Made by a program: the position numbers and the translations under genes. Below are positions 8,201 to 16,580 of a stretch of DNA of 18,353 bases, one piece after another. How positions within the stretch are numbered: position 1 is the stretch's first letter; the number at the start of each line of letters is the position of its first letter. The notes under the pieces are model-generated. The model was not told the DNA's origin, searched no databases, and worked only from the letters and a program-made list of their open reading frames with translations. Origin of the DNA: Pseudomonadota bacterium (lineage in GTDB: Bacteria > Pseudomonadota > Gammaproteobacteria > Xanthomonadales > Rhodanobacteraceae); assembly GCA_021777635.1 (NCBI GenBank), contig JAJYDI010000019.1, forward strand, positions 1 to 18,353, written 5' to 3'.

Positions 8201-8546
8201 CACCGCGACATCGATGATCGGCATGATTGCGCTGGCCGGCATCATCGTGCGCAACTCGATTCTGCTGGTGGACTTCATCAACCAGGCCCTTGCCGGAGGC
8301 CGCTCGCTGGAACAGGCGGTGATCGAATCCGGCGCCGTGCGTGCCAAGCCGATCGTGCTGACCGCTCTGGCGGCGATGCTGGGGGCGTTCTTCATTCTCG
8401 GCGATCCGATCTTCCAGGGCCTGGCGGTCTCGCTGGTGTTCGGCATCCTGGTGTCGACGGTGCTGACCCTGGTGGTGATCCCGCTGCTGTATTTCGTCTA
8501 CCTGCAGCGCCGAGGCGGCCGCATCGGCGCCGAGCCCGTGGTCTGA
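5289..8546 (+). CDS. RND efflux permease, HAE-1-like
   Basis: A 1085-residue inner-membrane proton antiporter with the AcrB layout: an N-terminal membrane segment (about 22-40), two large periplasmic loops and two blocks of membrane helices. The proton-relay pair Asp423-Asp424 lies in GILVDDAIVVVENIHRH. In the tenth helix the usual AcrB lysine is replaced by Arg988 in AGIIVRNSILLVDF. The pair DD, with VVVENIH, points to the organic-compound (HAE) branch rather than the heavy-metal branch. The ATG at 5289 overlaps the adaptor stop, and GAAGGGA lies upstream. The location in the SQR operon suggests export of a sulfur compound or of molecules damaged by sulfide. That is inference from context only; no substrate motif is recognisable. 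Confidence 0.9.
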   Translation: MTEPVKLGISGRIARAFQASQITPLLALAGLLLGITAAIITPREEDPQIEVTVANVIVPFAGANVRDVENLVAFPLEQKLAEIKGIKHVYSVSQPGLALVTVEFRVGVPRQQALVSLYNKVYSNADWSPPGLGVGQPLIKPYGIDDVPVMGLTLWSDRADVGSVQLAEVAHTLEADLKRVPGTRDVYTIGAPDRAVMVELDPGKLAAYNLTVSDLATALKAANVAADAGDEISGNRDMPVKAGTLLMNAGEVSQLVIGLAGGKPIYLSDVARVRPGADYPSRLAWYGTPAGKGGPVTGLAPAVTLAIAKKAGSNAYDIAQAVKARIAELRGVDIPQGVHVTVTRNYGQTANDKADELLQHLFLAAAAVVLLVLLTLGWREAIVVGTAVVVTLAITLFASWAIGFTINRVSLFALIFSIGILVDDAIVVVENIHRHMALGAKRLFDAIPAAVDEVGGPTILATFTVIAALLPMAFVGGLMGPYMRPIPINASIGMLISLAVAFVVTPWLAYRLLRNQIRRGDAHGGPGHAQESKLDQRLYRLFTRVMTPFISGERAPRRRRNLFLGIGVLLLLAVGLVLVKAVILKMLPFDNKSEFQVVLNMPEGSTLEQTNRALLDMTTVLDRVPEVSNYQVYVGTSAPMNFNGLVRQYYLRTMPYQGDIQVNLVDKDARQRQSHQIALAVRPALAAIAQRFQAHLVVAEVPPGPPVQAPIVAEIYGPDYKTQRAIALSLETLFEKTPGIVDINSSVENPHATRKLIVVDRTRAATLGVNQAQIVAAIQTGVGGDPATYLQDGNAKYAVPVVLRLPQADLGSMDSILTLRVRSQTGQLIPLSEVVRVVDEPLDDAVYHKDLLPYTFVTGDDAGREDSPLYGMFRMVGAIGGRTFDGHHLEQHFIAPPANGSSYSIKWDGEWQITYETFRDMGIAYSVGLVLIYFLVVGQFRSYVVPLVIMAPIPLTVIGVMPGHWLMGAQFTATSMIGMIALAGIIVRNSILLVDFINQALAGGRSLEQAVIESGAVRAKPIVLTALAAMLGAFFILGDPIFQGLAVSLVFGILVSTVLTLVVIPLLYFVYLQRRGGRIGAEPVV

Positions 8547-8593
8547 ATCACGCGGCCGCGGCGGATGCAACGGCCGGCGCCTGCACCGGTGTG

Positions 8594-8620
8594 AAGCCGG
8601 GCATCGCGGGGAGCCCGGTT
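8594..8620. terminator. Candidate bidirectional terminator between RND permease and rhodanese
   Basis: CCGGGC (8597-8602) pairs with GCCCGG (8613-8618) around a 10-base loop, extended by a G-T and an A-T pair to 8595/8620. It lies in the 73-base gap between two convergent genes, where a shared terminator is expected. No long T-run is present, so it is only a plausible call. Confidence 0.4.
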
Positions 8621-8979
8621 CAGCGTGGTCCGAACGGCAGTCCCGAGGCGGCCCAGGCGGCGACGCCGCCGATCACCGAGGCGGCCCTCGCTCCGGCCTG
8701 ACGCAGGGCGTGTGCTGCCATCTGCGAGCGACCCCCGCTGGCACAAATGCAGAGCACTTCCTGCAGGCCGGGTTCGATACCCGCACGCCGCAGCGCGGCG
8801 GCCGGATCGCCGCCGAGCGCGGCCAGCGGCAGATGCACGCTGCCGGGCACCATGCCGCGCGCGACCTCGGGGTGTTCACGCACATCGATCAGGGTCGCAC
8901 CCTGCTGCAGACGCCGCTGCGCCTCGGCGCAGCTGATATTCAGCGGCTCGCCGCCGTTGCCACCGATCCCGAACATCAT
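8620..8979 (-). CDS. Single-domain rhodanese-like sulfurtransferase
   Basis: A 119-residue rhodanese domain with LIDVREHPEVARGMVPGSVHLPL (residues 30-52), the standard first half. The active-site loop CASGGRS places the catalytic persulfide-carrying Cys at 79. Rhodaneses move sulfane sulfur between acceptors such as glutathione persulfide, cyanide or sulfite. AGGAG lies just before the ATG at 8979; a second ATG follows directly. It is downstream of the persulfide dioxygenase on the same strand but has its own AT-rich upstream site, so it probably has its own promoter. No membrane domain is present, in contrast to YgaP; a free DUF2892 protein is encoded in the SQR operon. Confidence 0.92.
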   Translation of the reverse strand: MMFGIGGNGGEPLNISCAEAQRRLQQGATLIDVREHPEVARGMVPGSVHLPLAALGGDPAAALRRAGIEPGLQEVLCICASGGRSQMAAHALRQAGARAASVIGGVAAWAASGLPFGPR

Positions 8980-9000
8980 CGACTCCTGCCGATCTCGTCG

Positions 9001-9030
9001 CTCGTATTATATTAGAAAACGAGCATATAT
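9001..9030. promoter_or_regulatory. AT-rich operator/promoter upstream of rhodanese
   Basis: In GC-rich surroundings this block contains TATATTAGA (9008-9016), flanked by CTCGT (9001-9005) and ACGAG (9019-9023), an imperfect palindrome of 23 bases, with CATATAT following. On the minus strand it reads TCTAATATAAT, containing TATAAT as a -10. The 9-mer begins 29 bases upstream of the rhodanese start. The same 9-mer occurs at the same distance upstream of the dioxygenase, which suggests a shared regulator, most simply the SqrR/BigR-like repressor. Confidence 0.6.
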
Positions 9031-9115
9031 GACGAGCCCCGTTCAGCCGGGAGACGGGCAGGGCCGCCGCGGGCCCGCGCGGGGCGACTTGCCCCGGCGG
9101 CTGCGCAGGCTGCCT

Positions 9116-10030
9116 TCACGCACCGGGCTGCCCCGGGGGCCGGTGGCAGCGAGCTCGCGCCGCCGCGTCGACGGCAGGGATCAGCGGCACCTTGAGATAG
9201 GCGACGCCATTGGCCTCGGGGGGCGGCAGGTGGCCGGCGCGCACGTTCACCTGCACGGCCGGGTAGAGCAGGGTCGGCAGGTCGAGGGTCCGGTCACGCG
9301 CCTCGCGCAGGGCAATGAACGCGTCGCGCGTGATGCCATCGCGGATGTGGATATTGGCCTGCCGCTGCGCCGTGACCGTGGTTTCGCATCGATGTTCGCG
9401 TCCGCCCGGAGCATAGTCGTGGCAAACGAACAGGCGGGAGGCCCGCGGCAGTTCGAGCAGACGGCGCACGGAATCGTACAGCGTGCCGGCATCGCCGCCG
9501 GGGAAGTCACAGCGGGCAGTGCCGGAGTCCGGCATGAACAGCGTATCGCCGACGAACAGGGCGTCGCCGATTCGGTAGCTGACGCTGTCGCTGGTATGAC
9601 CGGGACTGGCGATCACGTTGGCGGGAATGCCGCCGACCGCGAACGCATCACCGTCGTTGAACAGATGATCGAACGGCGCGCCATCGGCGGCGAAGCCCGC
9701 TTCGAGATGGAGTGCCTGCTTGAAATGCGACTGCACGGCGCGGATTCCGCTGCCGATCGCGATACGACCACCCAGTGCCCGCTGCAGGTGCGGTGCGGCC
9801 GAGAGATGATCGGCATGGGCATGGGTCTCGAGGATCCACTCGAGGTGCAGGCCCGCGCCGCGCACATGGTCGATGAGGGTGTCGGCCGCGGTGGTCGCCA
9901 GCGTTCCGGAGGGGTAGTCGAAATCGAGCACCGGATCGATCACCACGGCAGCGCGGGTTCCGGGATCGCTGACCACATAACTCCAGGTCGAGCTGGCGAC
10001 ATGGAAGAACGGAGTGACCTGCGGATGCAT
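9116..10030 (-). CDS. Persulfide dioxygenase, ETHE1/Blh-type metallo-beta-lactamase fold
   Basis: A 304-residue MBL-fold protein. The metal motif THAHADH gives His70, His72, Asp74 and His75. His145 (SPGHTSD), Asp162 (VGDTLF) and His204 (VCHDYAP) complete the site; ETHE1 binds a single Fe(II) with two His and one Asp of this set. FMPDSGTARCDFPGGDA (166-181) is characteristic of persulfide dioxygenases, which oxidise glutathione persulfide to sulfite. The BigR operon protein Blh belongs to the same group. The last 15-20 residues, Ala/Arg/Pro rich, extend past the usual domain. GGAG precedes the ATG at 10030. It is divergent from the TauE/SafE gene, which could remove the sulfite it makes. A glyoxalase II role is much less likely given the motifs and neighbours. 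Confidence 0.93.
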   Translation of the reverse strand: MHPQVTPFFHVASSTWSYVVSDPGTRAAVVIDPVLDFDYPSGTLATTAADTLIDHVRGAGLHLEWILETHAHADHLSAAPHLQRALGGRIAIGSGIRAVQSHFKQALHLEAGFAADGAPFDHLFNDGDAFAVGGIPANVIASPGHTSDSVSYRIGDALFVGDTLFMPDSGTARCDFPGGDAGTLYDSVRRLLELPRASRLFVCHDYAPGGREHRCETTVTAQRQANIHIRDGITRDAFIALREARDRTLDLPTLLYPAVQVNVRAGHLPPPEANGVAYLKVPLIPAVDAAARARCHRPPGQPGA

Positions 10031-10054
10031 TGGCGATCTCCGGCAAACGCGCGA

Positions 10055-10080
10055 TTTGTATATTAGACTATACTAACATT
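10055..10080. promoter_or_regulatory. AT-rich operator between dioxygenase and TauE/SafE genes
   Basis: Contains TATATTAGA (10059-10067) identical to the site before rhodanese, and an inverted repeat TTAG-N6-CTAA (10063-10076). It begins 29 bases upstream of the dioxygenase start and probably includes its -10 (TAATAT on the minus strand). It lies between divergent genes, so it may also control the TauE/SafE gene. BigR of Xylella and Agrobacterium is known to bind an AT-rich palindrome overlapping a -10 element in the same setting. Confidence 0.65.
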
Positions 10081-10180
10081 TGTGTCGGCATGAGCGCTGC
10101 CGTTCATGCGTCCGTGTGCACAGCCTGTCACGATCGCCGCCTTGGCGCGCGGACTTGGCCATCCCGCCAGGGAGTTTCCA

Positions 10181-10945
10181 GTGATTGCAGCATTGTTGGG
10201 TGCGCTGACCATCGGCATCAGCCTGGGGCTGCTGGGCTCGGGCGGCTCGATCCTGACCGTTCCGGTGCTGCATTATCTGCTGCAGCAACCGGACAAGCAG
10301 GCGGTGGTCGGCTCGCTGCTGGTGGTCGGCGCGATCAGTGCCGCAGCGGCGGTACAGCGCGGGCTGCGGCGGCAGATCGACTGGCGCAGCACGATTTACT
10401 TCGGCATTCCCGGCGCGGCCGGCGCGATGCTCGGCGCGCTGATCGGCAACCACATGCCCGGCGTGCTGCAGCTGTTTCTGTTCGCGCTGATCATGCTGGT
10501 CGCCGGGGTCGCCATGCTGCGCCAGCATTTGCCGCAACACGATCCCGATCATCGGGTGCATGCGTTGCGATTGGTCCTGCTGGGTGCTGCGGTCGGCGTG
10601 CTGACCGGCATCGTCGGCATTGGCGGGGGTTTTCTCATCGTGCCGGCGTTGGTGCTGTTCGGCGGCCTCGATCTGCTGCGCGGTACCGGCACCAGCCTGG
10701 TGGTCATCGCGCTCAATTCCTTTGCCGGATTCTTCCAGTATGTGCGGGTCTATCACGGGCCGCTGGATTATCACCAGCTGCTGATCGTCGCCGCGATCGG
10801 TGCCGGCGGCGGGCTGCTCGGCAATCATCTCGCCGCGCGCCTGCCGCAGACCCTGGTCAAGCGCATCTTCGCCACCGGCCTGCTGCTGCTCGCGGTGTTC
10901 ATGATCGGCGACTTCGGCCGCCAGATCCTCGCCGCACGCATCTGA
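10181..10945 (+). CDS. TauE/SafE-family sulfur-anion transporter
   Basis: A 254-residue membrane protein with about eight hydrophobic segments in two similar halves. The halves carry the family's repeated glycine motifs: GLLGSGGSILTVP near the N-terminus and GIVGIGGGFLIVPALVL in the middle. Family members move sulfite, sulfoacetate, taurine-derived or other organosulfur anions across the inner membrane, direction variable. Next to a persulfide dioxygenase, sulfite export is the likely task. The GTG at 10181 is chosen because GGGAG (10170-10174) sits 6 bases ahead and because it removes a 25-residue non-membrane leader present if an upstream ATG at 10106 were used. Confidence 0.9.
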   Translation: MIAALLGALTIGISLGLLGSGGSILTVPVLHYLLQQPDKQAVVGSLLVVGAISAAAAVQRGLRRQIDWRSTIYFGIPGAAGAMLGALIGNHMPGVLQLFLFALIMLVAGVAMLRQHLPQHDPDHRVHALRLVLLGAAVGVLTGIVGIGGGFLIVPALVLFGGLDLLRGTGTSLVVIALNSFAGFFQYVRVYHGPLDYHQLLIVAAIGAGGGLLGNHLAARLPQTLVKRIFATGLLLLAVFMIGDFGRQILAARI

Positions 10946-11343
10946 GGGCTGTCGCGGCCGCAGAGCGCCTCGATGCGGCTCGACTCCGGGCCGGTCGCAC
11001 GCGCCGGCGGGAGCGGTCCGGTACCGGCCGCCGCGGGGGCCGAGGCGAAGCCCGATGAGGAACCGCTCTCGGGCGTGCCTGGTTGCGCCGCCGCATGACG
11101 GGCGCTGCGTCCGGCCGGCGCCGACGAGCCGCGAGCGCGCGGCGACCGCAGCCTCGTCATCGACCCGCTGATTCCGGCGGCCGCAGCCGTAGCCGGCTCG
11201 AGCGGCCGCCGAAACCCCGGCTCTGGACCGAGCCGTTGCATGCCCTGGGCTTGTCGCTGCCGTCGCGGCACGCATCGCGAAGCCGGTCCGTCAGCCCGTC
11301 CATGGGCTCATGCTCGCCGGCCCGCGACCGGCGGGCCGGACGC
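10946..11343. other. 398-base gap without a recognisable gene
   Basis: Very GC-rich sequence between the convergent ends of the TauE/SafE gene and katG. All long open frames here encode Arg/Pro/Ala-rich strings with no family resemblance and no good ribosome binding site. A 10-base palindrome CCGGTACCGG (11018-11027) and the hairpin next to katG are the only structures noticed. It may be the scar of a lost gene. Confidence 0.6.
11317..11339 (-). terminator. Hairpin directly after katG
   Basis: CCGGCCCGC (11317-11325) and GCGGGCCGG (11331-11339) form a perfect 9-bp stem with a 5-base loop, ending 4 bases beyond the katG stop codon. The placement fits a terminator, although no T-run follows on the minus strand; Rho-independent stopping may be weak, or the stem may protect the mRNA end. 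Confidence 0.55.
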
Positions 11344-13912
<2,569 letters not shown>

Positions 13913-14518
13913 CTAGCGCGGTCGCTGCGCCAGCAGGCGTACCACCCGAGCGGGACCGGCATGGCCGCGACCTTCGGCCAGCAGCACCTCGCCGCTGAGC
14001 AGTTCGAGGAGTTCCAGACCCCGGAAATCACCGCGCAGCAGTTCCGCGGTGTAGAGCAGGGCAGGGTCGCGCGGGCCGCCGGAATGGCAGTGCATCTGCT
14101 CCGGGGTGAAGGCCTCGAGGATCAGCAGGCCGCCCGGCCTCAGTGCCTGCGCACAGCCGGCGTGGGTGCGCAGGCGCAAGGCCGCCGGCAGGTGCACATA
14201 GATGCTGACCACGACGTCGTACGCGGCAGGGGGCCACTCGAAGTGCGTGAGATCCGCCTGCAGCGTCGCCAAGGTCACGCCGCGCTGTTGCGCCAGGGTG
14301 CGCGCCTTGTCCAGACCCTTGCCCGACTGGTCGAGACTTGTGGTGGCCAGTCCCTGCTGCGCCAGCCAAACGCCGTTGCGGCCTTCGCCATCGGCGATTG
14401 CGAGGGCATCCCCGGCGCGCGGCAGGCGCCAGGCCTGGCTGGCCAGCCAGGCGTTGGGCGCGGTGCCGTAGTGATAGGCGTCGTCGCTGTAGCGTTCGTT
14501 CCAGAGCGTTGCGGTCAT
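13913..14518 (-). CDS. Class I SAM-dependent methyltransferase
   Basis: A 201-residue protein starting MTATLWNERYSDDAYHYGTAPNAWLA, the usual opening of a TehB/SAM-methyltransferase family common in proteobacteria. Motif I is AIADGEGRNGVWLAQQG (about residues 40-56), forming the SAM pocket. SLDQSGKGLDKA follows as the ribose-binding acidic strand region, and YDVVVSIYVHLP is motif IV. The methyl acceptor cannot be told. It begins 16 bases after the ccmI stop on the same strand, so it is probably the last gene of the ccm transcript, but a functional link to cytochrome c assembly is not established. Confidence 0.87.
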   Translation of the reverse strand: MTATLWNERYSDDAYHYGTAPNAWLASQAWRLPRAGDALAIADGEGRNGVWLAQQGLATTSLDQSGKGLDKARTLAQQRGVTLATLQADLTHFEWPPAAYDVVVSIYVHLPAALRLRTHAGCAQALRPGGLLILEAFTPEQMHCHSGGPRDPALLYTAELLRGDFRGLELLELLSGEVLLAEGRGHAGPARVVRLLAQRPR

Positions 14519-14534
14519 GGCCAGTTCGCCGGGC

Positions 14535-15596
14535 TCAAAGCACCTTGTCGATGGTGATCGCGACCGGCATCGTCTGCCCCACCGGTACCGGCGGGCTGCG
14601 GCCTTCGAGGTCACCGGCGTGCGGCAGCGGCTGTCCGGATGCGGAAATGCGCGCGGTGATCACCACGTCGGGGACCGATGACAGATCCATCGACGGCGAC
14701 ATGCCCATGCCGTCGGTCAGGACGACGGTGGCCGGCAGCCGCGCCGGAAGTTTCTGCACCGCCAGCGGCATCGGCGGACCGTTCGGCGCGCGAGCGAACA
14801 CGAACAGGACCGCACCGGCGGGAATCCGCGCGGCCAGCGCCGGGGCGATCCCGACCTGAACCTGCAGACGCGGCGCGACCGCCGTGGCGGAGGCGCTCGT
14901 CGCGACGGGCGGCGCGATTTCCGGCGCCGTGACCGGCAATCCGCCGCGCGCCTGCGCCAGCGCCACCTGCTGTGCGACCGCCTGGGCGATCTGCGAGCCC
15001 GCCGGCAGCAGCGGCAGCAGACGTTGCCAGACGGCCACGGCGTCGGCGTAGCGGGCGCGCTGGAAATCGCTGATGCCAAGCAGCCACAAGCCGCGCTGGT
15101 GTTCGGGGTTGATCATCACTGCGCGCTGCAGCCGCGAGCGGGCGAGATCGCTGATGGTGTGCTGCGGGCTGGCCATGGAGTCGGCTTCGGCCCAGGCCAC
15201 CAGCAGGTCGGCGTCGTCGGGGCGCAGCTTGAGCGCATGCGCGAACGCATCGGCGGCGGCGGCGGGCTGCTGCAGCGTGGCGTAAGCCTGGCCGAGGGTC
15301 GACCAGCCGTCGGCGTCGTTCGGGTGGGCGTCCAGTTCGCGGCGCAGGTCGGCGATCGCCTGCTGCGGGGTGAGGTCGCGCGCGATCTCGGCGCCGGGAA
15401 CCAGTGCGGCGGGCGTGCCCAGCAGCCGGTACAGACCCAGCGTCGCCAGCGGCAGCACGAAGGCCAGACCCAGCGCCAACGCATACAGGCCGCGGCGCTT
15501 CGGCAGCCCGCGCGAGGCCCGCGCCAGCGGGATCAACACGAAGGCCAGGCCCAGCGCGATCAGCGCCGCGCAGGCGGCAAGAAAAGGGACATTCAC
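14535..15596 (-). CDS. ccmI: Cytochrome c maturation protein CcmI (CycH)
   Basis: A 353-residue membrane-anchored chaperone that holds apocytochrome c for haem attachment. Two N-terminal membrane segments (about residues 3-22 and 38-60) precede a TPR region (about 75-195; for example DADGWSTLGQAYATLQQPAAAADAFAHAL). A periplasmic C-terminal domain from about 250 on contains the conserved (L/V)FVFARAPNGPPMPLAVQK segment, which is followed by a VVLTDGMGMSPSMDLSS stretch typical of CcmI. The start is GTG at 15596, whose last bases overlap the ccmH TGA (GTGA), which shows translational coupling. Longer upstream frames run into ccmH and are rejected. Confidence 0.93.
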   Translation of the reverse strand: MNVPFLAACAALIALGLAFVLIPLARASRGLPKRRGLYALALGLAFVLPLATLGLYRLLGTPAALVPGAEIARDLTPQQAIADLRRELDAHPNDADGWSTLGQAYATLQQPAAAADAFAHALKLRPDDADLLVAWAEADSMASPQHTISDLARSRLQRAVMINPEHQRGLWLLGISDFQRARYADAVAVWQRLLPLLPAGSQIAQAVAQQVALAQARGGLPVTAPEIAPPVATSASATAVAPRLQVQVGIAPALAARIPAGAVLFVFARAPNGPPMPLAVQKLPARLPATVVLTDGMGMSPSMDLSSVPDVVITARISASGQPLPHAGDLEGRSPPVPVGQTMPVAITIDKVL

Positions 15597-16027
15597 CAGT
15601 CTTCGTCTCCGCTGTCGGCCGGGGTCGCGTCGGCGCGGGTGCGCCGGCGCAGATACAGCGCCGCGCCCGCGGCGCCGGCCAGCAGCACCGCGAACGGCCC
15701 GAACCACAGCACATAGTTCGAGGGCTTCAGCGGCGGGTCGTACAGCACATAGTCGGAGTAGCGCGCGACCAGGTACTGCTTGATCTGGGCATCGGTCTTG
15801 CCGGCCTGCATCTGCTGGAACACCTGCCAGCGCAGGTCCTTGGCCAGATCGGCGTTGGAATCGGCCAGGCTCTCGTTCTGGCAGACCAGGCAGCGCAGCT
15901 GGCCGGTGAGGTGCTGGAAGCGCTGCTCCTGGGCGACGTTCTTGAACGGCAGCGCGTCGATCGCGCTGCCGGCCTGCGCGGCGGATGCGGTCAACAGCAG
16001 GGCGAGGGCCAGCAGCAGGGTGCGCAT
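15593..16027 (-). CDS. ccmH: Cytochrome c maturation protein CcmH (CcmH/CycL/Ccl2 family)
   Basis: A 144-residue periplasmic, membrane-anchored thiol-disulfide protein that acts on the apocytochrome CXXCH motif. A signal peptide ends at AQA (17-19). The redox motif LRCLVCQNESLADSN has Cys46 and Cys49. A membrane helix follows at about 107-126 (FGPFAVLLAGAAGAALYL), and a short charged tail is exposed in the cytoplasm. This is the short CcmH form, with the TPR part encoded separately as ccmI. Its start is one base beyond the ccmG stop, so the genes are coupled. Confidence 0.95.
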   Translation of the reverse strand: MRTLLLALALLLTASAAQAGSAIDALPFKNVAQEQRFQHLTGQLRCLVCQNESLADSNADLAKDLRWQVFQQMQAGKTDAQIKQYLVARYSDYVLYDPPLKPSNYVLWFGPFAVLLAGAAGAALYLRRRTRADATPADSGDEDW

Positions 16028-16028
16028 G

Positions 16029-16580
16029 TCAGATGCCCGGCGCAGGCTGCACGCCCAGCTTGCGCAGCTGCGGCGCCAGCTGGTCGCGGATCACGCCGGG
16101 CGTCAGCGGGCCGATGTGCTTGTAGCGGATGATGCCGTCGGCATCGATCAGGAAGGTTTCGGGCGCGCCGTAGACGCCGAAGTTGATCGCGGTGTCGCCG
16201 CTCTGATCGGTGATCACCAGCGCATAGGGATCACCATGCGCGGCCAGCCAGGCCTTGGCGTCGGCCGGCTTGTCCTTGTAGTCGTAGCCGATCACGGGCA
16301 GCCCCAGTGCGCGCGCCTCGGCCATCAGCACCGGGTGTTCGTCGCCGCAGGCAAAGCACCAGCTGGCGAAGACGTTGAGCAGGTAGGGCTTGCCGAGCAG
16401 ATCGGCCTTGGTCACGCGCAGCGCCGGATCATGCAACTGCGGCAGGTCGAAGGCCGGTGCCGGCTTGCCGATCAGCGGCGAGGGCACGGCGGTGACGTCA
16501 TGGCGGGCGTTCCACCACAAGCCGTAGCCGAACAGCACGACCAGCAGCAGGAAGGCGGCCAGCGGCAGCAGTCGGTTCAT
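16029..16580 (-). CDS. ccmG: Thiol:disulfide interchange protein CcmG (DsbE)
   Basis: A 183-residue thioredoxin-like protein tethered by one N-terminal helix (about residues 4-23). The active site is ASWCFACGDEHPVL with Cys75 and Cys78; the dipeptide between the cysteines, Phe-Ala, is less common than Val-Pro or Pro-Thr in the family. GVYGAPETFLID contains the cis-proline loop. It reduces the apocytochrome c or CcmH disulfide in the periplasm using electrons from CcdA/DsbD. The ATG at 16580 overlaps the ccmF stop (ATGA), so the two genes are translationally coupled. Confidence 0.95.
   Translation of the reverse strand: MNRLLPLAAFLLLVVLFGYGLWWNARHDVTAVPSPLIGKPAPAFDLPQLHDPALRVTKADLLGKPYLLNVFASWCFACGDEHPVLMAEARALGLPVIGYDYKDKPADAKAWLAAHGDPYALVITDQSGDTAINFGVYGAPETFLIDADGIIRYKHIGPLTPGVIRDQLAPQLRKLGVQPAPGI

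Noticed and set aside
10106..10180. Earlier ATG start for the TauE/SafE gene
   Set aside because: It adds 25 polar residues with no ribosome binding site, while GTG at 10181 has GGGAG at proper spacing and starts directly in the first membrane helix.
11018..11027. CCGGTACCGG palindrome
   Set aside because: A short GC-rich palindrome expected by chance in this composition, with no neighbouring element.
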